From assembly GCA_001749745.1 (NCBI GenBank), contig JWTM01000549.1, positions 62,001-126,000 of the forward strand: DNA of 64,000 nt. The letters run 5' to 3'. Origin of the DNA: Candidatus Marispirochaeta associata. GTDB taxonomy: Bacteria; Spirochaetota; Spirochaetia; JC444; Marispirochaetaceae. Below, in pieces: positions 42,718-50,228 of the stretch (its first letter is position 1; every line of letters begins with the position of its first letter). The translations under genes were made by a program, and so were the position numbers. Below the pieces are notes generated by a model. The model had not been told where the DNA came from, searched no databases, and worked only from the letters and a program-made list of their open reading frames with translations.

Positions 42718-43956
42718 ATGAATCGACGCCTGCTTGCTCTTATTTGGCTGTTTCTGGTCTCACTCCCTACTCTTGCTGCCGATTCCTCAGTCGTTATCGA
42801 GGAGATCACCTTTACGGGCTTGAAACGCACTCGCGAGACAACCGTACGGGCCATTATTAGCCCGGTGGCCGAGGGCGAACTCTTCTCCGACGAGACGGAA
42901 GAGCAAATCATTCAGGAGCTGCGTGAAGCCGGAATATTCAATCCTGAAATCGAGGTAGTGACCCGCATCGAAGCCGGGGCAGCCTTTATCGAGGTCTATG
43001 TGGAGGATAAGTGGACCCTCTTTCCGATACCGATTATGAGCTACTCCGGCACCGATTCTTGGATGGCCGGCATTGTCGGGGTGGAGAGCAATTTTCTGGG
43101 GATGCAGAAGGTTTTAGGGCTGGGGCTTTTTACCGGAAGCGACCGCAGCTCCTTTACCGGCTTCTATACCGATCCCCGTTTTCTCGGCTCCGAGATAGGT
43201 CTACGGATCGGAATCGGCGCCGGTCGGGGCACGGCCGGCGATCTGGACGTGAAGGAGAAGACGGTTCGGGAGTACGAGAACGAAGGGAGCCGTTTCAGCC
43301 TCGGTATTATGCGTCCCTTCGGCGACTCGTTGAGCCTCTCCCTCGAGGCCGGGTATGAAACACTCTCGGTAGTAAACCGCGACTCCGCCCTCGCTCCGGC
43401 GGATGATACCAAAGCCTTTACGTTATCCGCGGGGGGGGAGTGGAAGAACCTCATCTACGACATCCCTTATACCCGGGGGGTAGAGATCCAGGCCGCGTAC
43501 GACCGAGCCCTGGGGATCGATGGCACCCGGGATTTCTCTAAAGCCGAGGGGGAAATCGGTTACGGCTTTTATCCCTGGAGCAGTCACCTCCTGCGCCTCG
43601 ATCTGCAGGCAGGCTGGGGTGATATGCCGGCGGGATCCCAGTTTCGGCTCGGAGGCCGAAGCGGGAGCGCCACTTTACCTATGGGTAAGGTGGCCGCCGA
43701 GGAGTACCTCAACAGTTCTGTCGCCTATAATCTGCCGCTGAAACGCTTTGCCGCGGCGACCCTCTCCGGGAAGGGCTTCTTCGAGGCGGGGCTTTTTGCG
43801 TCGGACCTCATCGACCCAACTCTCTACTACGGCCCCGGTTTCGGCTTCGAACTCTTTCTGAACAAGATCGCCCTCCCGGCATTGGGCTTCTCCGTCGGCT
43901 GGAACCTCGAGACCGGCTTGCCTCAGGTCTCCTTCAGTATGGGAATCGGCGGCTAA
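42718..43956 (+). CDS. Outer-membrane beta-barrel protein with POTRA domain (BamA/Omp85 superfamily-like)
   Basis: A ~412-residue protein with a signal peptide (MNRRLLALIWLFLVSLPTLAA). One POTRA-like domain is visible at about residues 22-100 (VVIEEITFTGLKRTRETTVR, then AGIFNPEIEVV). The rest is beta-rich with alternating aromatic strands and ends in QVSFSMGIGG. One POTRA plus a ~280-residue barrel is smaller than BamA and closer to the short Omp85-like or surface-antigen proteins. A role in outer-membrane insertion or secretion is likely but unproven. The ATG at 42718 is chosen for the signal peptide. Confidence 0.8.
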   Translation: MNRRLLALIWLFLVSLPTLAADSSVVIEEITFTGLKRTRETTVRAIISPVAEGELFSDETEEQIIQELREAGIFNPEIEVVTRIEAGAAFIEVYVEDKWTLFPIPIMSYSGTDSWMAGIVGVESNFLGMQKVLGLGLFTGSDRSSFTGFYTDPRFLGSEIGLRIGIGAGRGTAGDLDVKEKTVREYENEGSRFSLGIMRPFGDSLSLSLEAGYETLSVVNRDSALAPADDTKAFTLSAGGEWKNLIYDIPYTRGVEIQAAYDRALGIDGTRDFSKAEGEIGYGFYPWSSHLLRLDLQAGWGDMPAGSQFRLGGRSGSATLPMGKVAAEEYLNSSVAYNLPLKRFAAATLSGKGFFEAGLFASDLIDPTLYYGPGFGFELFLNKIALPALGFSVGWNLETGLPQVSFSMGIGG

Positions 43957-43974
43957 TAATCCCTTAGCGACGTC

Positions 43975-44739
43975 TCAAAGGAGCCGACCTCCGCAGACCG
44001 GACACCCTTCCCGGGGACGTATCGGCATGTTGTCCAGCTGCAGGGGATTCAGGTCCACCAGGGAGAGGACTCCCGCTTGGGTGCTTCCTACGCCCGCCAG
44101 GTACTTGATGGCGATCATGGCCTGCATGCTGCCGATCACCCCGGCGGTGGCGCCGCATACCGGCTCCGGCGGACGGTTCTGCTCCGGCTCGGGAAGCAGG
44201 CAGGCGAGACATGCGGTTTCTGTCGGCACCATCAGAAAGAGCTGTCCGTAGTATTCGCTAATGCCGGCATGGAGGAGGGGGATTCTTTCTCGCCAGCAGA
44301 AGCGATTGAGTACCAGCCGGGCTTCAAAGTTATCGAGACAGTCGATCACCAGATCGCAAGCGGCAAAGATACCGGCTACATTCCCTTCGTCGACCCTCTC
44401 CGAGCGATAGGTGATCACTATATCAGTGTTTAGCTGTTGCAGTCTTTCGGCGGCGGATTCTGCTTTCCCCTTACCGAGCTCGTCCTCGGTGTAGAGGATC
44501 TGGCGGTTGAGGTTGGAGAGCTCCAGCTCTTGAAAATCGCATACCGATATAGAGCCGACCCCGGCGGCAGCCAGGTAGAGACTTACCGGCGAACCGAGAC
44601 CTCCGGCACCGAGGATACCAATCCTGGATTCCTTTAGGCTCTGCTGGGCCGGTTCTCCCCAATCGCTGATCATCAACTGTCGGGAGTAGCGTTCTTTTTC
44701 TTCGGGACTTAGACTCTTGTTCACTCCCACAGTATACAC
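43975..44739 (-). CDS. ThiF/MoeB-type adenylyltransferase (ubiquitin-like activating enzyme)
   Basis: A 254-residue E1-like enzyme. It has RYSRQLMISDWG at the start, the nucleotide loop GILGAGGLGSPVSLYLAAAG, the LNRQILY arginine and a zinc site (CLAC and CPVC). Such enzymes adenylate the C-terminal GG of MoaD or ThiS. It is divergent from the AOR operon, which encodes a MoaD/ThiS-like carrier, so activation of that carrier for tungsto-pyranopterin synthesis is the likely job. A catalytic Cys in the crossover loop is not certain. The GTG start is tentative; further GTGs lie 9 and 15 nt inside. Confidence 0.88.
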   Translation of the reverse strand: MYTVGVNKSLSPEEKERYSRQLMISDWGEPAQQSLKESRIGILGAGGLGSPVSLYLAAAGVGSISVCDFQELELSNLNRQILYTEDELGKGKAESAAERLQQLNTDIVITYRSERVDEGNVAGIFAACDLVIDCLDNFEARLVLNRFCWRERIPLLHAGISEYYGQLFLMVPTETACLACLLPEPEQNRPPEPVCGATAGVIGSMQAMIAIKYLAGVGSTQAGVLSLVDLNPLQLDNMPIRPREGCPVCGGRLL

Positions 44740-44767
44740 TAGTAAAGCGCAGAATTGGTCTTACCAG

Positions 44768-44782
44768 TCGGTCGGCGACCGA
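44768..44782. promoter_or_regulatory. Palindrome upstream of the AOR promoter
   Basis: TCGGTC-GGC-GACCGA has perfect 6-bp arms and sits 8 nt before the -35 box, in the gap between the divergent ThiF-like and AOR genes. It is a candidate activator or repressor site. Confidence 0.45.
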
Positions 44783-44790
44783 AAAAAGTT

Positions 44791-44818
44791 TTGCGATTCC
44801 CGGGATGGATGCTATAAT
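44791..44818 (+). promoter_or_regulatory. Sigma-70 promoter of the AOR operon
   Basis: TTGCGA at 44791-44796 and a perfect TATAAT at 44813-44818 with a 16-nt spacer. The predicted start lies just before the riboswitch. Confidence 0.7.
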
Positions 44819-44830
44819 TTCTATATAAGA

Positions 44831-44931
44831 GTTAATCCTCCGAGCCCCCTCTCCTAAAGCGAAAGGCCATGGCGGTGGGGCCGATGGGTAAAAGTAGAAA
44901 TATTTTTACCTCCCGTGTTTGGAAAGGAGAA
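44831..44931 (+). ncRNA. Molybdenum/tungsten cofactor riboswitch (Moco/Tuco RNA)
   Basis: The 3' half carries CCTCCCGTGTTTGGAAAGG, closely matching the corresponding part of the E. coli moaA Moco leader as recalled (CCUCCCGUAUCUGGAAAGG). Before it is a continuous 10-bp stem, GGTAAAAGTA and TATTTTTACC, capped by a GAAA tetraloop (44887-44910). The 5' half has CTCCGAGCCCC and GGCCATGGCGGTGGGGCC, which can form GCCCC/GGGGC. It is short (about 100 nt), in line with forms lacking the P3 stem, which have been linked to tungsten rather than molybdenum cofactor. It lies ~20 nt before the ribosome site of a tungsten enzyme gene. Expected role: sense cofactor and tune AOR expression. Confidence 0.82.
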
Positions 44932-44953
44932 ATAGCCAAATCAGGAGGGAAAA

Positions 44954-46684
44954 GTGGACAAAATTCTTCGCATCGCTATGGGACCCAAACCTACTCTGAC
45001 CGAGGAGCCTATCGGTGCCTATGCCGGCCTGGGAGGACGAGCGCTTACATCTAAGCTTGTAGCCGCCGAGGTTCCTGCAGACTGTCATCCCCTAGGGATT
45101 GAAAACAAGCTGGTAATTGCGCCGGGGTTGTTGAGCGGCTCGGCGGCGGCCATCTCCGGCCGTATCTCGGTCGGCTGTAAGAGTCCTTTAACGGGTGGAA
45201 TCAAAGAGGCGAATGCCGGCGGGCAGGCGGCTCAAACCCTGGCCCGTCTCGGATATGCGGCCATCGTTTTGGAGGGTGAACCGGAACCGGGGAAGTTCCA
45301 TACACTAGTAGTCAAGAAAGAGGGGGCTAAGCTTGTTCCCGCGGATAAGCTGAAAGGGCTCGGCAACTACGATACCGTCGATAAGTTACGCGCCGAGTAC
45401 GGTGATAAGGTCGCCTATATGAGTATCGGCCAAGCGGGGGAGATGAAGCTTGCCGCCGCCTCCATCGCCTGTACCGATATGGAGCTGCGGCCCACCCGTC
45501 ACTGCGGCCGGGGCGGCGTCGGCGCCGTTATGGGCGCCAAGGGTTTAAAGGCCATCGTTATCGACGACGAGGGCTGCGAATCCCGGAAGCCGAAGGATCC
45601 CGAGGCGTTCCGAGAAGCCAACAAGCGCTTTGTAAAGGGCATACAGAGCCACAGCGTCTCCGGCGAGGGCTTACCGGCCTACGGCACCAATATTCTGGCT
45701 AACATCATCAACGAAGCGGGCGGTTACCCGACCAATAACTTCTCCACCGGAAAGTTCAAGAATACCCAGAAGATCTCCGGCGAGACCCAGGCCGAGTTGG
45801 AAGAGAAGCGGGGCGGTAACCCGACCCACGGCTGCCACCGGGGTTGCGTGATTAAATGTTCCGGGATCTTCGTCGACAAGGACGGAAACTACGTCTCGAA
45901 ACAGCCCGAGTACGAGACGGTCTGGGCCCACGGAGCTAACTGCGGTATCGACGATCTGGATACAATCGCCCGGCTCGATAGAATGGACGACGACTTCGGT
46001 CTCGACACAATCGAGATGGGGGCGACCATCGCGGTAGCCATGGAGGCCGGTTTGGCCGAGTTCGGGGATAAGCAGGGGGCGCTGGATCTGCTGGCCGAGG
46101 TTGGTAAAGGGACTCCGCTGGGACGTATCCTCGGTTCCGGTGCTGCGGTCACCGCCAAGACCTTCGGTATCGAGCACGCGCCGGTAGTCAAGGGACAGGC
46201 CATGCCCGCCTATGACCCGCGCCCGATTCAGGGTATCGGCGTGACCTACGCTACCAGCCCCATGGGGGCCGACCATACCGCCGGTTATGCGATTGCCACC
46301 AACATTCTCAAGGTGGGGGGCTTTGTGGATCCCCTCAAGCCTCAGGGACAGGCGGAGCTCTCGCGCAATCTGCAGATAGCCACGGCCGCTATCGACTCCA
46401 CCGGAATGTGTCTCTTCATCGCCTTTCCTATTCTGGACCAACCCGAGACCTTCCAGGCGCTGATCGACCTGCTGAACGCCTTCCTGGGGGCGAGTTTGAC
46501 CGCCGACGACGTGACTCAGTTGGGTAAGGATATCCTGACCGCTGAGGTAGATTTTAACCGGCGGGCGGGATTCACGAAGGCCCACGATCGTCTGCCCCGC
46601 TACTTCTACCGAGAGAAGCTCGAGCCCCACGGCGCGGTCTTCGAGGTGAAAGACGAGGAGCTCGATCAGGTTATGAGCTTTTAG
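44954..46684 (+). CDS. aor: Tungsten aldehyde:ferredoxin oxidoreductase
   Basis: A 576-residue member of the AOR family. The N-terminal domain has GAYAGLGGRALTSKL, then LSGSAAAISGRISVG and the pterin-binding GRGGVGAVMGAKGLKA. The first three [4Fe-4S] cysteines are in CHRGCVIKC and the fourth probably in GMCLFIAF. AOR oxidises aldehydes to acids at a bis-pyranopterin tungsten centre, passing electrons to ferredoxin; the reverse reaction is known too. The GTG start follows AGGAGGG. The riboswitch, the carrier protein downstream and the divergent ThiF-like enzyme all agree with a tungsten-cofactor enzyme. It is somewhat shorter than the ~605-residue archaeal enzymes. Confidence 0.95.
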   Translation: MDKILRIAMGPKPTLTEEPIGAYAGLGGRALTSKLVAAEVPADCHPLGIENKLVIAPGLLSGSAAAISGRISVGCKSPLTGGIKEANAGGQAAQTLARLGYAAIVLEGEPEPGKFHTLVVKKEGAKLVPADKLKGLGNYDTVDKLRAEYGDKVAYMSIGQAGEMKLAAASIACTDMELRPTRHCGRGGVGAVMGAKGLKAIVIDDEGCESRKPKDPEAFREANKRFVKGIQSHSVSGEGLPAYGTNILANIINEAGGYPTNNFSTGKFKNTQKISGETQAELEEKRGGNPTHGCHRGCVIKCSGIFVDKDGNYVSKQPEYETVWAHGANCGIDDLDTIARLDRMDDDFGLDTIEMGATIAVAMEAGLAEFGDKQGALDLLAEVGKGTPLGRILGSGAAVTAKTFGIEHAPVVKGQAMPAYDPRPIQGIGVTYATSPMGADHTAGYAIATNILKVGGFVDPLKPQGQAELSRNLQIATAAIDSTGMCLFIAFPILDQPETFQALIDLLNAFLGASLTADDVTQLGKDILTAEVDFNRRAGFTKAHDRLPRYFYREKLEPHGAVFEVKDEELDQVMSF

Positions 46685-46687
46685 GCG

Positions 46688-47125
46688 GTGCAACGGATCG
46701 GCACCGAGAACGCCGAAGCCTTCGACACCTCTCTTCTGTTACAGCAGGGCGTATGGTTCGACCTGCAAGCGGGAGAGAGCGTGTTCAGCTTCGGATCCAG
46801 ACTCTTGAATGTCGACCTCCCGGCTTTCAACCGGGAGGTCAGTACTATTATCCTCAACCACCGGGTCGTAGACGACCCTCAGGAGAGCTTCCTTAGCCCC
46901 GGAGATACCTTGATCCTCTCCGGGGCGATGCCCGGCCTTGTAGGAGCAATGCTCCGGAGCGACAGTCCCCTCAAGGTTTTGCGGGACAGCATCTCCGGCT
47001 CCGGGAAGGATAGCGTGACGGCCGATCACGGGAGGGTCCTGGTAAAGGTCTTCAATACGGTCTTAAAAAACCATAAAGAGGATCTCCTGAAGCGGGGGTT
47101 CTATATCGACGGGGATCAGGAATGA
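46688..47125 (+). CDS. Unrecognised AOR-operon protein, possibly beta-grasp-like
   Basis: A 145-residue protein with no secure family. The middle (TIILNHRVVDDPQESFLSPG, then DTLILSGAMPGLVGA) has the strand pattern of a MoaD-like beta-grasp fold, where the carrier would end in GG. Here that point is followed by ~50 residues of basic, helical tail (VLVKVFNTVLKNHKEDLLKRG), so it cannot act as an ordinary sulfur carrier. It begins at a GTG 3 nt after the AOR stop and overlaps the MoaD-like gene by 4 nt. The position argues for a role in AOR maturation or electron transfer. It has no cysteines and no signal peptide. Confidence 0.7.
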   Translation: MQRIGTENAEAFDTSLLLQQGVWFDLQAGESVFSFGSRLLNVDLPAFNREVSTIILNHRVVDDPQESFLSPGDTLILSGAMPGLVGAMLRSDSPLKVLRDSISGSGKDSVTADHGRVLVKVFNTVLKNHKEDLLKRGFYIDGDQE

Positions 47126-47364
47126 GCGCGGCGGAACAGAAGAAAATTCTTCTAAAGGTCTTCGCCACCCTGCGTAAGTTCCGTGCTCCGGAAGGGGAGG
47201 AGGTCTTTCCTGAGGACGCGACGGTGGCGGAGATTCTCGCCGGAATCGGCATCCCCCAACAGAAGGCGGCGGTGATCTTCATCAACGGCCGACACGCCGA
47301 ATTAGAGAGCGTGCCTGCCGACGGCGATACCCTGGCTATCTTTCCCCCTGTGGGCGGAGGATAA
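47122..47364 (+). CDS. MoaD/ThiS-family sulfur carrier
   Basis: An 80-residue beta-grasp protein ending in PPVGGG, the C-terminal di-glycine used for adenylation and thiocarboxylation. Core features are KVFATLRKF, ATVAEILAGIGIP and DGDTLAIFPP. It most likely carries sulfur for the dithiolene of the pyranopterin used by AOR, activated by the divergent ThiF-like enzyme. ThiS function in thiamine synthesis is less likely because no thi genes are nearby. Its ATG overlaps the stop of the preceding gene. Confidence 0.88.
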   Translation: MSAAEQKKILLKVFATLRKFRAPEGEEVFPEDATVAEILAGIGIPQQKAAVIFINGRHAELESVPADGDTLAIFPPVGGG

Positions 47365-47373
47365 AATAAAATC

Positions 47374-47396
47374 TTGACAGAATCACTAATCGATAT
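47374..47396 (+). promoter_or_regulatory. Promoter of the secreted-protein gene
   Basis: A perfect TTGACA at 47374-47379 and TAATAA 16 nt later, in AT-rich DNA directly after the MoaD-like stop. It indicates separate transcription of the next gene. Confidence 0.6.
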
Positions 47397-47445
47397 AATA
47401 ATATTGATTAATATCACACTCAGAAATCTATGGAGGGTTTCAATC

Positions 47446-48162
47446 ATGAAAAAGAGTATCTTGTTATCTTTAGTACTGCTCCTGGCCGGCGGAATGCTGG
47501 TGGCTCAGGATCTTACAATTGATTATCAATACGACATCACCGGTACCGCCCGGACCAACTACTTCTCCTTCTCCGGCCCTATCCGCTACATGTCCGCGGA
47601 CAAGGACCACTACGACGGGGGAACCGGCGCTTCGGTTCACGGTTCTACCGCTCTTTTCCAGCCTTATCGGAACGACGTGAAGGGCAATACCGTTATGCCC
47701 AGCGGCATGCGCGGCCTCTTCCTCTTCGCCGTAGCGGAACCGGATCAGCCCAAAATCGACAACCTGCAGGTGGAAAAGGCCTCTAACGGGGTTATCACGA
47801 TTCAGTATGCCCACCGGGGAACCGCTTATAAGATCGTAACCGACCGTAACGGCGTAATCAGCTTTCCGAATGCCGAGCTGTATGAGCGGAAGATCGGCTT
47901 TATCCCCCGGGGCGCTCCCCAGGTTATCTCTCGAGATTTCTCTCGTAACGGAGAAGCCGACCGCATCGACTACGATAAGGTCTGGAGCTCAGGCGTGGCC
48001 GGCGGTCAGTTGGTACAGCGGGGCAACGATGCTCGCACCGGAAGTATCGAGAAGGTCTCCGCCGACTCTGATGCGATGTTCTACTGGAGCGGCGATCTGA
48101 AGGTCACCTTCTCCGGCAACACCCTGCGCATTAACGGCGGCCTGAACGCCGTAGCACGCTAA
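47446..48162 (+). CDS. Secreted protein of unknown function
   Basis: A 238-residue exported protein with signal peptide MKKSILLSLVLLLAGGMLVAQ and mature part beginning DLTIDYQYDITG. The rest looks like a beta-rich periplasmic or surface domain with many Gly, Tyr and Asp residues and no cysteine. The family is not recognised. TGGAGGG precedes the ATG at 47446. It has its own promoter and terminator, so it is monocistronic and perhaps strongly expressed. No link with the AOR operon is implied. Confidence 0.8.
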   Translation: MKKSILLSLVLLLAGGMLVAQDLTIDYQYDITGTARTNYFSFSGPIRYMSADKDHYDGGTGASVHGSTALFQPYRNDVKGNTVMPSGMRGLFLFAVAEPDQPKIDNLQVEKASNGVITIQYAHRGTAYKIVTDRNGVISFPNAELYERKIGFIPRGAPQVISRDFSRNGEADRIDYDKVWSSGVAGGQLVQRGNDARTGSIEKVSADSDAMFYWSGDLKVTFSGNTLRINGGLNAVAR

Positions 48163-48186
48163 AAGTACAGCTTACAAGCTTTATTC

Positions 48187-48212
48187 ACCGCCGGTATCCG
48201 CCGGCGGTTTTT
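48187..48212 (+). terminator. Rho-independent terminator after the secreted-protein gene
   Basis: ACCGCCGG and CCGGCGGT make a perfect 8-bp stem around TATCCG, followed by TTTTC. Confidence 0.88.
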
Positions 48213-48223
48213 CTATCCGCTGC

Positions 48224-48253
48224 TTGACAACCCTTCTTTTGACTCGGTAGTAT
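48224..48253 (+). promoter_or_regulatory. Promoter of the ABC exporter leader
   Basis: A perfect TTGACA at 48224-48229 and TAGTAT at 48248-48253 with an 18-nt spacer. Transcription would start near 48260, about 30 nt before the leader-peptide start, giving a ~175-nt leader. Confidence 0.6.
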
Positions 48254-48289
48254 TAAGCAACTTTTCGTAATAAGTGACGAGGAAAATCC

Positions 48290-48337
48290 ATGCGAGTATC
48301 TGTAAGAATCAGGCTATTGGCCGCCACCCACCTCTGA
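48290..48337 (+). CDS. 15-residue leader peptide of the ABC exporter
   Basis: A short ORF, MRVSVRIRLLAATHL, with GAGGA six nt before its ATG and a TGA stop about 100 nt before the first exporter gene. It is too short to be a functional enzyme. Its place between a good promoter and a Shine-Dalgarno-sequestering hairpin is that of a regulatory leader peptide, as before erm, cat and the Bacillus bmrCD exporter genes. Ribosome stalling on it, by a drug or an amino-acid shortage, could change the folding downstream. Arginine (three of 15 residues) and leucine (three) are enriched. This is inference from layout; the peptide family is not recognised. Confidence 0.6.
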   Translation: MRVSVRIRLLAATHL

Positions 48338-48416
48338 CTCCGGGATTCTCAGGTACGGCGTTTCCATCTCTTTAGGCGCACCGTTCACCACTCTCCCTGG
48401 GAATTATCGCTTCCAT

Positions 48417-48432
48417 TGATCTGGGGAGATCA
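48417..48432 (+). promoter_or_regulatory. Hairpin sequestering the ribosome site of the ABC exporter
   Basis: TGATCT-GGGG-AGATCA is a perfect 6-bp stem that includes the Shine-Dalgarno GGGGAG, two nt before the ATG at 48435. An upstream TCTCCC near 48392-48397 could pair with the same GGGAGA as an alternative fold. Confidence 0.55.
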
Positions 48433-48434
48433 GT

Positions 48435-50228
48435 ATGAAAAATAACCTGTTATTGCTCTGGCGCTTTCTCGAGGGTAAGCGTATAAGCTATCTATTGGCC
48501 ACCTGTGCGGTTATTCTCGCCTCCTGGTTCGAAATCCAGACCCCCCGTATCCTCGGCTTTACTCTGGACACGGTAATCGGAGGTAAAGAAGCAGACTCAG
48601 TCGGCTGGCTGATCACCATCTATGAGCATGTCGGCGAGCGGCTCTACCTCTTCGCCCTGCTGCTGGCGGCCGTCTCTCTTCTGGGGGGGCTCTTCCTCTT
48701 CGTTAAAGGGCGGCTGACCGCAATCGCCGCGGAGGGAGCGGCTGAGCGGACCCGGCTTAGGCTCTATGCACACATCCATCGGCTGCCCTTTGGGACCCTC
48801 AACAGTATCGACACGGGGGATCTGATCCAGCGGGCCACATCGGATGTGGAGACCGCCCGCAGTTTTTTTGCCACCCAGTTCTCCGAGGTCGGCAGGACGA
48901 TCTTCCTCGTAATGCTGGCGGTAGCCGCAATGCTCGGCATCAGTCCGCGGATGACCCTGGTCTCGTTGAGTCTGGTGCCGGCGATATTCCTCTTCGCCTA
49001 CATCTACTTTCTACGGATCGAAGAGGTCTTCGAACGGGCCGACGAAGCGGAAGGCCGGCTCTCCCATACGGCCCAGGAACACCTCTCCGGGGTACGAGTC
49101 GTCAAGGCCTTCCGTCGGCAGCAGGAGGAGCTTGCCAAGTTCGACCGTCGTAATCGGGAGCATCGGGACGAGTCGGTCAAGGTGATTCGACTCTTGGCCG
49201 GTTACTGGAGCTTCTCGGAAACTATGTCCTTGCTGCAGATTGCCATGGTGCTCTTCTTCGGAGTGCGCTGGGCCGCGGCCGGTTCGATTAGCGTGGGAAC
49301 CTTGGTGGTCTTCTTCTCCTATACCGCCCTGCTCTTGTGGCCGATTCGGCAGCTGGGGAGAATCCTCTCGGAGATGGGAAAGGCCCTGGTGGCGCTGAAA
49401 CGGATAGAGGCGATCTTTGAAATGCAAGGCGAAATCGAGACTGGATCTCGCCGTACGCCGATAAAGGGGGGCGTCGAGCTTCGCGGCGTCTCCCTCCGCT
49501 ACGACGATAAGAGTGAGGTGCTTCAGGATATCAATCTGAAGATCCGTCCCGGCGAAACGGTGGCGATCCTGGGGAAGACCGGAAGCGGAAAATCGAGCCT
49601 GGTTCAGCTTTTGGGACGACTCTATGAACCGAGCTGCGGAGAGATCCTGCTGGACGGTATCCCCATTCAGGAGTTCGACCTGACCTGGCTCAGGTCGCAA
49701 GTCGGGATTATTCTGCAGGAGCCCTTCCTCTATCGTCGCAGTCTTAAAGAGAATGTCATCCTGGCCGAGCCCCATCTACCCGAGCCGCGCCTGGAAGAGG
49801 CCGCCCGACAGGCGGCGCTCCACACGGTAGTAAGGGAGTTCGAGAAGGGCTGGGACACGCCGGTAGGCGAGGGCGGCGTTACCCTCTCGGGAGGGCAGAA
49901 GCAGCGGGTGGCCATTGCGCGCATGCTGGTGCGAGATCAGCCGCTCCTTATATTCGACGACTCATTGAGTGCGGTCGACGCAAGTACCGACGCCCGAATT
50001 CGGCGGGCGCTCAAGCGACGTCACGACTCCCGCACCACGATCCTGATATCCCACCGCATCAGTACGCTGATGGAGGCCGAGCGCATCCTGGTTATGGATC
50101 GCGGGCGGATTGTTCAGCAGGGGGATCACGCCACCCTGCTCGGACGGCAAGGGCTTTATCGACGGATTTGGAATCTGCAGAGCAGTCTGGAAGAGCAGAT
50201 GAGGGAGGCCGGCGATGCCTCAGCCTGA
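48435..50228 (+). CDS. ABC exporter half-transporter, subunit 1 (degenerate site)
   Basis: A 597-residue protein with six membrane helices (about residues 15-315) and a C-terminal ATPase. Walker A is GKTGSGKSSL, the signature LSGGQKQRVAIARM, and Walker B LLIFDDSLSAVD. The residue after Walker B is Asp rather than the catalytic Glu. In heterodimeric exporters such as TM287/288 and BmrCD, one half has exactly this change, leaving one weak ATP site. It therefore pairs with the next gene product, probably to pump lipids or drugs outward. The stop overlaps the partner's start by 14 nt. Confidence 0.93.
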   Translation: MKNNLLLLWRFLEGKRISYLLATCAVILASWFEIQTPRILGFTLDTVIGGKEADSVGWLITIYEHVGERLYLFALLLAAVSLLGGLFLFVKGRLTAIAAEGAAERTRLRLYAHIHRLPFGTLNSIDTGDLIQRATSDVETARSFFATQFSEVGRTIFLVMLAVAAMLGISPRMTLVSLSLVPAIFLFAYIYFLRIEEVFERADEAEGRLSHTAQEHLSGVRVVKAFRRQQEELAKFDRRNREHRDESVKVIRLLAGYWSFSETMSLLQIAMVLFFGVRWAAAGSISVGTLVVFFSYTALLLWPIRQLGRILSEMGKALVALKRIEAIFEMQGEIETGSRRTPIKGGVELRGVSLRYDDKSEVLQDINLKIRPGETVAILGKTGSGKSSLVQLLGRLYEPSCGEILLDGIPIQEFDLTWLRSQVGIILQEPFLYRRSLKENVILAEPHLPEPRLEEAARQAALHTVVREFEKGWDTPVGEGGVTLSGGQKQRVAIARMLVRDQPLLIFDDSLSAVDASTDARIRRALKRRHDSRTTILISHRISTLMEAERILVMDRGRIVQQGDHATLLGRQGLYRRIWNLQSSLEEQMREAGDASA

